DNA of 64,000 nt from Aurelia coerulea (taxonomy: Eukaryota; Cnidaria; Scyphozoa; Semaeostomeae; Ulmaridae): the NCBI GenBank assembly GCA_039566865.1, contig CM076954.1:7138001-7202000 (forward strand), written 5' to 3'. A model generated the notes under the pieces. The model saw only the letters and a program-made list of their open reading frames with translations, was not told the origin of the DNA and did no database searches. Below, piece by piece: positions 1 through 11,600 of this stretch (position 1 is the first letter of the stretch; each line of letters opens with the position of its first letter). The position numbers and the translations under genes were made by a program.

Positions 1-1030
1 TCACCAGTCCATCATTTTATTTGATTTTTAAATGCTGCAAGAGTTGGACTTTGCTTGATGTTGTCACTAAGAGTGTTCCAGAGGAGACTTCCTCTGAAGG
101 AAAGTGACTCCGAGCCATAACGTTTTTTGATCTTTGGAAGTTTACAAAGATCTTTAGTCCTTAGGTCGTACGTTACGTCTTTCCTTTCATGAAATTCCCA
201 TAAATATGAGGGGTTCAGTTTTTTGACTGACTTGTAGATTTCAGTCATTAATTTCTGGAGATTTTTAACATGGATAGTTTGGCTGTTATCTCTGCTTAAT
301 AGTAGCTGGAAAGAGGATTCAAAGTCCTGGTAGAGTACCCGCAGACAACGTTTATGTGCTCTGTTTATTTCATCGTTTGCAGCATCACTACAGAAAAGCC
401 ACACCAGGGGGCAGTAATTGAAATTCGAAAGGATTATGGTGTCACAGATTTTTGTTGCTTGATCCGGAGAGAGATATGTATTTAACCTTGCAAAAGCGCT
501 GACTTTCTGATTAACCTTTCAACAAAGTTCGTGTATGTGTTTATTTAACTTTAGCTTGTTATCAATCTGTATCCCTAGGAGTTTCACCGTGTCTGTAGCA
601 GGTAATTTTTTTCCTTCTATGTTGAGGCGCAGGCACCTTTGATCACTTAGACCAAGGAACATAATCTGGAATTTTTCAGGATTTGCTATCATTCCATTTT
701 TTGAGAACCAGTCTAATAGAAGACCTAGGTCATTTTCCAATTTGATCACAATTTCTTGTATAGTATTACCACATGCAAATATGGTATTGTCATCAGCAAA
801 ATTGCATATCTCAGATTCTAGGCTCATGAGAAATAAGTCGTTTATAAAGACGTTGAAAAATAATGGACCCAAGACAGAACCTTGTGGGACACCAATCTTT
901 ATTTTTCGTCGTGTACTCTTACATGAACCAATCTTTACCCTCTGATATCGGCTTTCTAGGTAACTACATATGAGCTGAAGGCTGTCATTATCAAATCCAT
1001 ATGCCTCTAATTTCGCTATAAGGATTTCCT
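1..1030 (-). mobile_element. LINE (CR1/Jockey-type) RT fragment, truncated both ends
   Basis: Decayed reverse transcriptase of a non-LTR retrotransposon. On the minus strand it reads through GVPQGSVLGPLFFNVFINDL, the catalytic FADD box (in NFADDNTIFACGN) and KLLGIQIDNKLK. After a frame change near 530 come the C-terminal segments NYCPLVWLF and YGSESLSFRGSLLWNTL. The upstream part is cut off at about 1028 by a tandem repeat, and the 3' end runs off the left edge. At least one frameshift makes it inactive. Confidence 0.85.
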
Positions 1031-2000
1031 ATGCACTACTATCTACACCTAGGCACTGGTATACTCACCTATTCACTACTATCCACGGTTGTACACTAAT
1101 ATAGCCAGGTATATGCCACTATTCTCTCCTATGCACTACTATCTACACATATGCACTGGTATACTCACTTATTCACTACTATCTACGGTTGTACACTAAT
1201 ATAGCCAGGTATATGCCACTATTCTCTCCTATGCACTACTATCTTCACCTATGCACTGGTATACTCACCTATTCACTACTATCTACGGTTGTGCACTAAT
1301 ATAGCCAGGTATATGCCACTATTCTCTCCTATGCACTACTATCTACACCTATGTACTGGTATAACCACCTATTCACTACTATCTACGCTTGTACACTAAT
1401 ATAGCCAGGTATATTCCACTATTCTCTCCTATGCACTACTATCTACACCTATGCACTGGTATACTCACCTATTCACTACTATCTACGGTTGTACACTGAT
1501 ATAGCCAGGTATATGCCACTATTCTCTCCTATGCACTACTATCTACACCTATGCACTGGTATACTCACCTATTCACTACTATCTACGGTTGTACACTAAT
1601 ATCGCCAGGTATATGCAACTATTCTCTCCTATGCACTACTATCTACACCTATGCACTGGTATACTCACCTATTCACTACTATCTACGGTTGTACACTAAT
1701 ATCGCCAGGTATATGCAACTATTCTCTCCTATGCACTACTATCTACACCTATGTACTGGTATAACCAACTATTCACTACTATCTACGGTTGTACACTAAT
1801 ATAGCCAGGTATATGCCACTATTCTCTCCTATGCACTACTATCTACACCTATGCACTGGTATACTCACCTATTCACTACTATCTACGGTTGTACACTAAT
1901 ATAGCCAGGTATATTCCACTATTCTCTCCTATGCACTACTATCTACACCTTTGCACTGGTATACTCACCTATTCACTACTATCTACGGTTGTGCACTAGA
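1028..2000. repeat. 100-bp minisatellite, nearly 10 copies
   Basis: Tandem array with period exactly 100 bp. The word atgcactactatctac recurs at 1031, 1131, 1231, 1331 and so on to 1931. Units differ at a few positions only (for example atagccagg/atcgccagg and gtacac/gtgcac). Each unit also contains two diverged internal half-like motifs (atgcactac and attcactac). Any open frame through the array simply follows the repeat. Confidence 0.95.
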
Positions 2001-2060
2001 TACAGTCACTGCTATCTATCCTCTCTAGACTACTATAGGCTACCTATGCGCAACTATATT

Positions 2061-2420
2061 TCAGGACCCTTTAAGAACCATACATAAAGTACTTGCCAAT
2101 TTGAAGCGGCCATTTTGTTTGAATTGTGCCCTGTTGCGCTTGCGCACTATAACACTGCGCATGATGACTTCTTCGATTTGGGGAATTAAGTTGAATTGTT
2201 GCCCAACATTGTGGCCAAACTGGGAAACATCGAACTGAACGACAAATGTTGCCAAAAAATGTTTGAGCATGTTTGAACATTTCGGCAACAAATTTTCTGA
2301 TGAATTTGTCGGCCGACAAAGTGGCCAAACTGGGCAACATTTGAGCAACATTTGCGTTTTATCCATGTTGCCCGACAATGTTGCCCAGTTTGGCCAAGCC
2401 TTGATAAACCCAGATGTTTT
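2061..2420. repeat. Inverted-repeat dispersed element (ttggccaaactggg family)
   Basis: Short palindrome-rich stretch built from repeats of ttgcccaacattgtggcc and its complement ggccaagccttg/ttggccacaatgttggg. It looks like a small non-autonomous repeat. No coding content is credible and its ends were not fixed. Confidence 0.45.
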
Positions 2421-2618
2421 TAAAATAACTCTGCTTATGAAACTGGTTTGAGTGACTTTCATGGCCTTGTCTTAACTTTGATGAAAATACATATACCTGG
2501 CCTCAAACCTAAGATTGTTAAACACCGTAGCTATAAGAAATTCGACTCTGAAACTTTTTTGCAAGATGTGAAAAATACTGACTTTAAGGCTGACTTGAAT
2601 GACGCAAATTTGTCCTAT

Positions 2619-2625
2619 AATAATG

Positions 2626-2676
<51 letters not shown>
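2619..2676. repeat. (AAT)n microsatellite
   Basis: Perfect run of AAT units, about 18 copies, just left of the PLE terminal region. LINEs and PLEs in this window often end next to such AAT tracts. Confidence 0.95.
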
Positions 2677-2699
2677 TTAAAACAAAACCACCATAAAAA

Positions 2700-3840
2700 A
2701 TAACAGAAAAAAGAATATGAAAAACAAAACTGTTAAAAGCAAAACGTTTCGATTATAAAATCTTCATCAGTTGTTTACAACCACAGGACAGCCAAGTATT
2801 TATAGGACAAAATAACATTAACATAAAATCGTGATAAAATCCCCCCGAGGCCCCCCTTAAAAACAATGCCAAACAACACACCTAGACTATTTCAAGTTTT
2901 CTTAGCCAGCCAAAACTTCCAATTCAAATAAAAGTTCATAGTAAATTCCCTAATCCTTTAGTTCTCGACATCAGAATGGAAGCTCTGCGTATATAAAGTC
3001 TCAAGCAAACGAAGAAGCACGCCTCCCAACGACCCTCCTGGGATTTGCTTAACTTGCTAAATCCCTAGATGGCAAGACAGGGAATTCCACCCTGACACCA
3101 CGTGCACACTGACACGAAATACGAAAGGAAGCATGCCCCCAAGATAAAGCCTAAGACTTATTCAAATGGAATGACTGTATTCAGGCGACCCCACAGGCGA
3201 ACATATCCAATTCAACATCCGCCGCTCTTTCATTGAGACCGTTGGGTGCAAAGGTTCCCAATTTGTATTGCCAAAATAATTCTTTTCTACGAAGTGAGTA
3301 AACATCTGAAGCCCCATCAATGATTTTTATGCTGACCGAAAAAGCACCCTGATGGCCTTCACTAAAAAAATGCCCAAAGAAACCCGCCTGTGGTACCGCC
3401 TTACCCCTGTCAAGACTGCCATCATTGTATTTACGTGCATATGTTCGAAAATATGATTTGTACACATTAAATCTTTGCCGAAATTTGGTTTTTGTGCTGC
3501 CCACATATTTTTGATTGCAGCAATCACATTGCAACAAGTAGACTACATTCTCCGAGTTGCAATGATAAGCACCAGAGGAGATCGTAAAGCGTCGAGAGTC
3601 ATTAAAATTTCGAAGTGTCTCCCCTTCAACAATGAGTGCACAAATTTGACAGCTTCTCCTGCCATTACATTTGAAAGTGCCCTTTTCAGCTTGTTCATCC
3701 GTTTGTTGGTAAACTTTGGCCCGAACCAGAGTATCCTTGAAATTTTTAGCCCTTCTGAACGAAACAAAATCTTATCCTTGAAAATATGTCGATGTTCATT
3801 ATCAACAAAGAGTGCATTCAAACATGTTTGCAAAATGTCG
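2700..3840 (-). mobile_element. Penelope-like element 3' part with GIY-YIG endonuclease (decayed)
   Basis: The minus strand encodes the C-terminal part of a PLE polyprotein in several frames: RRAKNFKDTLVRAKVYQQ, a Cys-rich CNGRRSCQICALI linker, then the GIY-YIG endonuclease with CDCCNQKYVGSTKTKFRQRF and a terminal FWQYKLGTFAPNGLNERA. Frameshifts near 3540 and 3780 make it a pseudogene. The RT domain is missing (5' truncation). The region downstream of the ORF (2700-2800) carries a hammerhead-like motif typical of PLE terminal repeats. Confidence 0.75.
2741..2770 (-). ncRNA. Hammerhead-ribozyme-like core in PLE terminus
   Basis: On the minus strand CTGATGA is followed by a 3-bp stem (GAT/ATC with one unpaired A before it), then GAAA, then ACGT and T. 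This is the order of a type I hammerhead: CUGANGA, stem II, GAAA, a self-complementary minimal stem III, and a UH cleavage position. The flanking CAA and TTG can begin stem I. Stem III of two pairs implies action as a dimer, if it is active at all. Confidence 0.45.
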
Positions 3841-3878
3841 TAAACTTTATGAAATGCTGGATAATATGCTGGAAATGC

Positions 3879-3880
<2 letters not shown>

Positions 3881-3930
<50 letters not shown>
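3881..3930. repeat. (AAT)n microsatellite
   Basis: Sixteen or so AAT units directly left of the 78-bp sequence that is duplicated on the other side of the REL-endonuclease LINE. Confidence 0.95.
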
Positions 3931-4008
3931 CAATATATTTAAAGTTGGCGCTATATAGTTATGTACAGTAAAAATTAAAAATAATTACTACACTAGCTAA
4001 TCCAAGCC
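3931..4008. repeat. Left copy of 78-bp duplication flanking the REL-endo LINE
   Basis: The sequence from caatatatttaaagttggcg to actagctaatccaagcc recurs at 6221-6298 with three mismatches in 78 bases. Both copies follow AAT tracts. The two copies bracket the 4.0-6.2 kb LINE in direct orientation, as a target-site duplication would. Confidence 0.85.
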
Positions 4009-6202
4009 TGTACTATGTCAAAAAGACCCGACAAATGGAAACGCCGTTGACAACTTTAGACCAATATCATGCTTACCGTTGTTATGGAAGCTAATGACAG
4101 GGATATTTGCAGAAAGCATGCATGGATTCTTAGAGAATAACAACATCCTACCCAATGAGCAAAAGGGTTGCAAACGTGAGAGCAGGGGAACTAAAGATGA
4201 ATTATTGATAGACAAAATGGTACTAAGAGATTGCAAGAAAAGACTAATTTAGCTATGGCCTGGATCGATTATAGAAAGGCATACGATATGGTACCACATA
4301 TGTGGATTATCGAATGCTTAGAAATATTTGGCGTAGCCAGAAACATAGAACAGTTCATTCGAAACAGTATGCCGGAATGGAAAACTGAATTAGCATCATG
4401 TGGAGAGAGCTTAGGATATGTTCAAATCAGAAGAGGGATCTTCCAGGGTGATAGTTTGTCCCCGTTATTGTTTGTGCTATGTTTAATACCGTTGAGTCTG
4501 GTATTAAGGAAAGCAAAAGCGGGATATGAGTTTAAAGACAGGCAAAGAAGGATCAACCATCTGTTATATATGGATGACCTGAAACTCTATGGCAAAAGCG
4601 ATACCCAAATTGATTCTTTAGTCAAAACAGTGCACCTGGTTAGCAAAGATATTGGAATGGAATTTGGTATCAAAAAATGTGGTGTCTTGATCCTGCAGAG
4701 GGGCAAGGTGGTCGATTATGAAGGAGTTTTGTTGCCAGATGGTGAACTGATGAGAGTAGTCGAAAATGATGGCTACAAGTATCTGGGGATATTGGAAGTT
4801 GATGGAATGATGGAAGATGAAATGAAGTTAAAATTTAGAAAGGAATACTTAAGAAGGTTGAGATTGGTTTTAAAATCGAAGCTCAATGGAAGAAACAAGT
4901 TCCAAGCAATAAACACTTGGGCAGTAGCGTTACTCAGATATGGAGTAGGTATTATCAAATGGAACAAAGGGGAATTACAAAACCTTGACAGAAAGTCAAG
5001 GAAATTATTAACATTACATGGTGCGTTCCATCCCAAAAGTGATGTAGATAGGCTTTACTTACCGAGAGCCAAAGGAGGGAGGGGCTTAATAAGCTGCGAA
5101 AGTTGTATAAGATCAGAAGAGAACAGTGTTGGGTGGTATATAAAGAATTCGATAGAGCCATTGTTAGTGCAAGTTAGAGAAAATGGTGTGATTCAAACCG
5201 AAGAATGTGTGGTAAAAGAACAATACAAGAGGACAAAGACAACAGAAAGGGAGCAGAATCGGCAAGACAAGAAGATGTATGGCCAGTACTGCAAGGAAGC
5301 AAGTGATGATATTGATAAGAACAAGATGTGGAGATGGTTACAAAAGAGTGATTTAAAAGTAGAGACAGAAGCTCTCATTTGTGCTGCCCAAGAACAGGCA
5401 ATAAGAACAAATTACATCAAGTTCAATATAGATAAGACTGTGGAATCACCTTTATGCCGACTGTGCGGAGAAAAAGGAGAAAGTGTATGGCACATAGTTA
5501 GTGAGTGTGAAAAACTTGCTCAAAGAGAATATAAAAGAAGACACGATAATGTTGCTAGAATTGTTCATTGGACATTATGTGGGAGATATGATCTAGAACT
5601 AGGAGCTAACTGGTATGAGCACTCTCCACAAGGTGTTGTTGAGTCTGATAAGGTAAAGATGCTTTGGGACTTTATGATCCAGTATGATCATTACATAGAG
5701 TGCCGAAAACCAGATATAGTTGTCGTAGAGAAGGAGGAAAAGAAATGCACAATAATTGACATTGCCATCCCAGGTGATAATAGAGTTGGCGTAAAAGAAA
5801 AGGAAAAGATAGAGAAATATGATCAGTTAAAGTGGGAGGTCAAGAAAATTTGGTCAATGAAAAAATTCGATGTTGTACCAGTTGTCATTGGAGCACTTGG
5901 AGCTGTCAGTAATAAGTTCGAACAATGCATTGAAAAATTAGGAATAAAGATAAAGACAGAACACCTACAGAAGACCGCTTTACTGGGAACAGCAAGGATA
6001 TTGAGAAGGACGTTAGAAAACTAAACGATATAAGAGAAAGATCAAGATAGAATGCATCCAGAAAAAGAATGCATCCAGAAAAAGCTACGAAGAACAGAAG
6101 GATAAAGACAATATGTTAAGACAATGTCACCTCAGTTTACTGGCTGTAGACAGCTGACATTGAAAAAATACCAGCAGAACAGCAAGCTGTGCGAAGTAAA
6201 GA
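4009..6202 (+). mobile_element. REL-endonuclease LINE (R2/R4/NeSL group), 5' truncated
   Basis: Non-LTR element with reverse transcriptase and a C-terminal restriction-like endonuclease. The 5' part (4018-4230) encodes [19 protein letters not shown] in a different frame from the main ORF. A single-base deletion near 4229 separates them, so the copy is a recent but broken one. A 3' UTR of about 180 bases ends at gcgaagtaaag before an AAT tract. It is flanked by a 78-bp direct duplication. Confidence 0.85.
4231..6024 (+). pseudogene. RT plus REL-endonuclease polyprotein, frameshifted 5' end
   Basis: A 597-codon open frame. RT motifs: AMAWIDYRKAYDMVPH near the start, GIFQGDSLSPLLF, and the catalytic YMDD at about residue 112. 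A zinc-knuckle of the form CxxC..H...C (CRLCGEKGESVWHIVSEC) lies at about 408, and a restriction-like endonuclease core (KPDIVVVEKEEKK, IIDIAIPGD, KIEKYDQLKWEV) at about 492-535. This RT, CCHC, endonuclease order defines the R2/R4/NeSL-type LINEs, which lack the apurinic endonuclease of CR1. The N-terminus with RT motifs 0-2 sits in another frame upstream. Confidence 0.85.
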
Positions 6203-6220
6203 AATAATAATAATAATAAT

Positions 6221-6298
6221 CAATTTATTTAAAGTTGGCGCTACATAGTTATGTACAGTAAAAATAAAAAATAATTACTACACTAGCTAATCCAAGCC
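6221..6298. repeat. Right copy of 78-bp duplication; 3' UTR of minus-strand LINE
   Basis: Matches 3931-4008. On this side the sequence continues without a break into the 3' UTR and coding region of the minus-strand LINE at 6300-7420. This is therefore the original locus, and the left copy arose on insertion of the REL-endonuclease element. Confidence 0.8.
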
Positions 6299-7420
6299 AA
6301 CTACTAAAAACTAATACAAGTCCAATAAGTATATACACATGATTAAATAAATAAGATTTCAAATACAAGGTATAAAATTTCAAAACAGAATCAAAAACGT
6401 AGTAATATAAAAATCTGCGCTGTTAAAAATCCGAATGTCCGAAATATGGTATGAAAACTGTATCAAAACATGGTATCACAAAATCCAAGTTGCGGTATGA
6501 ACGTTCTACATAATCTGCATGAGCAGTCAGCGCCATTCCAACTTTTAGCTTTTTTCTTGAACTCGTTAATAGATTGTGCATTCCTTATGTGAGGAGAAAG
6601 AGATAGCCAAAGACGCTGCCCTCTATATTTGATAGTCTCGGATCCGTAACTTGTTGTTCTTACCCTTGGTAGCACAAATTCATTATTGTTTCTCAGATTA
6701 TAATTAACACGACGCTCACAGAAAATCTCCCGCATAAAAGCGGGTTGATGTTCTCCTTAGTTTTAAACATTTCGATGATAAGAATTTGTAGGTTCCTTGC
6801 ATGAATATTAACCGAGTCATCTTTTCTAAGCAGGGTGTTGAAGCTAGATTCGTAATCCTTGAATGCGATTCTCAAGGCTCTTTCGTGTATTCTGTTAATC
6901 TTATTATTTATTTGCCTTCTGTGAAACATCCAGACTAATGGACAGTATTGAAACTGGCTAATTACAAAGGCTCTCATTAAGATTCTTAGTTTGTTACAGT
7001 CCATGTAACCAGATGTGCGAGCGAGGGCGAAGAGCTTGCTACCAGCCTTCTTACAACTTATGGATATGCGTCTATGAGTCTTTTGTCGATCACAACGCCT
7101 AGTAGCTTTTCCTCTTCTGTATTTGCTATGACAGAATCTCCTACATTAGCTGTGAACTGCTGGTTAGAATTTCTACTAAGTATGAGTAAACATTTATCTG
7201 TATTCAATTTCATAAAGTTATCAGCGAACCATTGAATAATTGTGCTTGAATCATTCCCCAACCTTGCAATCACGTTATCAAGATTCTTATCGCATGCATA
7301 TATGGTTGTATCATCTGCGTAATTGCAGATATCAGTATCGTCTATGGAGAGCAACAAATCATTTATGTAGATGTTAAAGAACAGGGGACCAAGAACCGAT
7401 CCTTGTAGAACTCCAAGGGA
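6221..7420 (-). mobile_element. LINE (CR1/L2-type) 3' half, decayed
   Basis: On the minus strand: [37 protein letters not shown] (catalytic YADD), then in other frames MDCNKLRILMRAFVISQFQY, CPLVWMFHRRQINNKINRIH and a C-terminus with YRGQRLWLSLSPHIRNAQSI. Three open frames are joined by frameshifts. The 5' half is missing from about 7420. A (TTA)n tail on the sense strand marks the 3' end. Confidence 0.85.
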
Positions 7421-7439
7421 CAGCTGTTTGTAGCCACTA

Positions 7440-7774
7440 AAAGACCCATTAATGAAAAATCATATGCAGCCATTTTTCTCTGAGTTCTGGCTTTTCCTTG
7501 CTTTTTGCCATTCGGAATGGTGTAAAATGATAGCTCTTTGTCTCTCTGACTATGGCTGAAACACACTAGCACACAGCAAGTGATCCCTCCAGGCTCCAAC
7601 CAGCGGTTTCTGTTTACTTCCTTCCACTCTAGACACTCTAGGCCGTTTCGGATTCTCGCCGCTATTCTGGGATGAATCTTCATTTTCTCCTCGTTCTGAA
7701 GCACCAGTGCCCGTGCAAGAGTTTTTAAAATAACTAAGGATGTGCTGGTCGGCTACAGTTGAAAGATTTTCCAT
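7440..7774 (-). pseudogene. THAP-domain-like remnant
   Basis: On the minus strand one frame reads ITCCVLVCFSHSQRDKELSF and YTIP. After a +1 shift it continues PELREKWLHMI, resembling the C-x4-C ... LSFYRIP ... LRKKWL pattern of THAP zinc-finger domains (a DNA-binding fold found in host proteins and in P/Kolobok transposases). Another frame of the same bases is open from an ATG at 7774 (MENLSTVADQHILSYFKN). I cannot tell whether this is a decayed domain or part of an unrecognised exon. Confidence 0.35.
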
Positions 7775-7899
7775 AATTTCGTTGAATATTCGCTGTATAT
7801 ATTGAGATAAAAGTAGAACTCCGTACGATCACCATAGAAAAACATAAACAGCTGATCGCGTGTTAAATACGACGTAATCAGAGGAAAGATCTTTGGGAA

Positions 7900-8466
7900 A
7901 GAAAAAAGATGATTTACACTACACGATATCTTCCCCTAACTTCTTCGATCTTTTGCGGCTGTTGATCGAGTTTAGCCAATGAGTGGCTTAGGTGTTATTA
8001 ACATGTGAAAATAGATTGTGATTTCAGAGAGTTAGCACCAAATTGATTCAAATATCATTAACTCCTGAAGAATCTCAATTAAACATGTGTTGCTAAGTTT
8101 CTGGCCTGCAGCCCTTGGGTAGCCTGCCACTATTAAGGCTATTTAGGCTTCCGATGCAAAATCAGCACATAATTGGAGTATTTAAAAATGTTTGCACCAC
8201 CTGGTACAGTAATAGAACAACTATAGCTTCAAACCCTGTGTCTAGATTGCTTATTATTAAACTGTGTGCTCCATATTCACTAAATGTAAGGCACTGGCTG
8301 ACCGTATCCGTATGAAGAGACAGATCAACGATGAAAGATAATCTCAAATTTTCAAGTATGATCCCTTTTGCAAACTGATCTACCTTACCTATGCATGATT
8401 TACACTTCACAATTAGGTAATAATTTGCTTAGTTGCAAAAGCTATTAGTCACTTGCTATAAAAACA
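7900..8466 (-). other. Probable 3' UTR / downstream flank of DHX9
   Basis: Non-coding sequence directly downstream of the DHX9 stop codon on the minus strand. No repeat family, RNA gene or convincing canonical poly(A) signal is visible. The 82-codon open frame at 8410-8162 resembles nothing I recognise and looks like chance. Confidence 0.4.
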
Positions 8467-8689
8467 TCAATATCCACCTCTTGGTCCACCTCTTGCTCCC
8501 CCTCTGTAACCTCCTCGATATCCTCCTCGAAAGCCACCACGGAAATTCCCACCTTGTGAAGGACCACCTCTAAAGCCTGATCCTCTCCCTCTGTAGTGTC
8601 TTGGGCCTTGGTATCCCCTTGGCTTCTGAAACTGTTGCGCAAAGTTATTACCACGAGGTGAACCAAAAGGAATTTCTCCACGGGCACCT
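8467..8689 (-). CDS. DHX9: DHX9 last exon, RGG box and stop
   Basis: Terminal 223-nt exon. It encodes [16 protein letters not shown] and then a run of RGG/RGY units ([19 protein letters not shown]) ending PRGGY and TGA at 8469-8467. RGG boxes in DHX9 bind RNA and G-quadruplexes and contribute to nuclear import. The acceptor is ATTTACCTTGCAG. The long open frame over the same bases that starts MGFFIDG is out of frame with the exon chain. No clear AATAAA was found downstream, so the 3' end of the mRNA is not placed. Confidence 0.93.
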
Positions 8690-11600
8690 CTGCAAGGTAA
8701 ATGGAACCATCAATGAAAAAACCCACCTTGTAAATCCGTAAGCAAGGGCAATGGTTTCCCAGTTAAAAAAAGGCAATTAGTCCTCAGCTCTACCAGGTGC
8801 GTCAAAAAGTATCTACTTTCAACAGGTTTACGATAAATTGTACATCGGGCCGATTTTAACTTTTGGTGATTCAATCTTTATTCAAAGTCTCGAACGACAC
8901 TTGTTATTTCTTTTCGATTTAACGGCGGCCTGCTCCTTGAGCACTTAAGGTAACTCTGCTTTCTACCAGTGCACAACGAGATGCGGTTTCGCAAAACCAT
9001 TCTCTTCAGAAAACAGTTAATTTCTCCAATATTATTCGCCCTATTGAAAAGCGTTAGAAGGGATGTTGTTCTGTATAGTCAGGGCAATCGAAAAATTTAT
9101 AAATCGCAAGGCTTCCGTCAACGCTAGCTTCGCAAATCGTAGTTCAAATCTTTTTGTTGATTTCAAAAAAATGGATTTATCTCCAAAACATCTCGAACAA
9201 TTTCCATTTTTTTCGCGACATCTTTAGCTAGGTAGTTGATCTACAACTTTGCCAAGTCTGATTGAAAAGACTAGGCTAGCTTTCCTGCAATCGAATTTTA
9301 TGTTCCTGTTTACTTTTCGACAGCGAGAGGAAGAAACCTTGGTCAACGTATTACCATGCAAGTGTGCAAAAGCTCAGGCTTGAAATAACTTTCAGAAATG
9401 TTTCCATTGGCAAACAAATGAAGGTCATCTGTTGGAGATACCATACCCGAGTCTCGATAGACATCCTTAGTGCGCTAGTAAAAGTATCATTTGCACCAAT
9501 GTATTAAAAGTAACAGAACTTTATCAGCAACTTCATAAAACCATGCTCTGGGTGTCTTTCGAGACTTTCGTGAACATTCATGAAATACCAACTGTTTAAG
9601 CATAGATCTAAAACTAAACTAAACACAACGAGCATAGATCTAAAACTAAACTTTTTGCAAAAGCGTTTAACTCCTTCTGCATGGACTATTCTGTTGACCA
9701 ACGCTTTTCTATTTCGAAATCGAAAAGAAAACAGAAATATAAAATTCAATTGCAGGAAATCTAGCCTAGCTTTTTCAATCAGACTTTCCAAAGTTGTAGG
9801 TCAACTACCTGGCTAAATATGGAACGAAAATAAATCGAACATTTTTGAGTAGTTTTGGAGATAAATCCACTTTTCTGAAATCAACAAATAGGTTTGAACT
9901 ACGATTTTCGAAGCCAGCGTTGACAGGAACATTGCGATGTATACATCTTTCGATTGCCCAGACTATACTGAACAACATCCTTTTTACTGATTTTCGATAG
10001 GCCGAATGATACTGGAAAAATTAACTGATTTCTGAGGAGAGTGGTTTTGCGAAACGGCATCTGGCTGTTCACTGGAGCAGAAAGCCGAGTTACCTTAACG
10101 ATGCAGAGCAAAGTGCCTCATTTGAATGGGTCATTGAAAAGCTTTTGTGCAAGAAATATAACTGATTATACTGAAAACAGTAACATCAATGCTAATCAAA
10201 AAAAGAAGTTGCACCTTGCAGAGCTGCAAAAAATATTTCCTTTCTGGGAACCTGTTGAGCAGGGAAAACATTTTCTGCGAAATCAAATTATGTTGTGCAA
10301 AATACTTGATGTCTCTGCTGGCCGCGATGCGCTCAAAAGGATATTCTGACCAAGCTAGTAGACAGAGGTGTGTCCAGGGTAACTCAAACGGGGAAGCATT
10401 GAAATGAGGGGATCTGGTGGCTCCCCGGAAAGATTTGACATTTCTCTTCGGTTTTAAAGGAATCTCGAGGAACATCTTTCAACAAAACATCTTTCATCAT
10501 CTTTCAACCACGTTTAAGGGTATTTTTCAAGTTTTTGTGTCATTATCTGCGGTTGCTGCAGAGTCATGACATCAACTCTTTGCAAATGGCTCTATTGTCT
10601 ATATTTGTGGCAACCTGCTTTTCTACCTTCATTGGCATGCCAAGAAACAGAAAAACATTGGTGCCAATTTTTCCAAACAGTTTTATGGCTATTTTATCGA
10701 GTTTTATTCTTGAGAAAAACATCATTGAAAAATATGACATTTAAAAAACAGGCCTAAATTTACAGCACTTTGCAGAATATATAACGCTATTGTTTGTTTG
10801 TCATGTTCCTAGAGGATCCTGAGGATCTTATGATCGTCTTTCGTCTACTGTTTTTCCTGAATGTCACGAACCTTGTTATAGAATTTAGAGCTTTTGGGGC
10901 CTTTTATTAGAAAAGGGGTCATCTTTGAAGGATTTTCTGGAAAGTTGAGGTAAAGTTGCATTTTGTGTATAGACATAGGGGCCTGGGGGGAGGGGCTAAG
11001 ATCTTAATCCTCCAAGTTTTTCAAAGAAACAAACAGAAGAAACAAACTTTTTCAGGATCCTGCTAGGGTTTTATGACCTGCTATGGTTTTATGAAATCTT
11101 TTAGGCATTGGTTGCTCTGTTTTTCCTCTTTAACGATTGAAGCTGGTCTGCCAGGTTTTACACGCCACTTTCGTGTAAAACCTGGCATTTCGTTATTTCA
11201 TGGAAAAATCTGTTTCTCGTACCGTTTCTAGGCCATAACAAATTTCACTGGATGAAATGTGTCTTGGTAACATTCCCTGTGCCAGGAGGCATGATTACTT
11301 ACATACAAGGTCTTCAGCATTCATACTTTCCAGGCAGTTGTTAGTTCGTCTCCACTTAAATGATGGAGGTGTCCGTAAATACTCCGCAAACCTTAGTAAA
11401 TTTGTTAAGTATTGCTAGGGGGAAATGAGCTCGGTCAAAACTAATATCAACAGTAGTACAAATCATCTAAGGAAGAGAAATGGTTTAAAAATCGCCTTCT
11501 TAAATATAGTTTCCCTTCGAAAACATAAATCAGAGCTGGAGCTAGTCCTTCATAATAATGATATCGATGTTATAGGCCTAAGCGAGACACGTCTTGCCAA

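Noticed and set aside
1551..1799. 82-codon open frame, plus strand, apparently repetitive protein
   Set aside because: It is wholly inside the 100-bp minisatellite; its periodicity is that of the DNA repeat.
1028..2000. CRISPR-like array
   Set aside because: Units are contiguous 100-bp tandem copies without unique spacers, in a eukaryotic context.
8445..8726. 93-codon open frame on the minus strand ([13 protein letters not shown]...)
   Set aside because: It overlaps the RGG exon in the wrong frame; the acidic peptide is the shadow of the Gly/Arg repeats.
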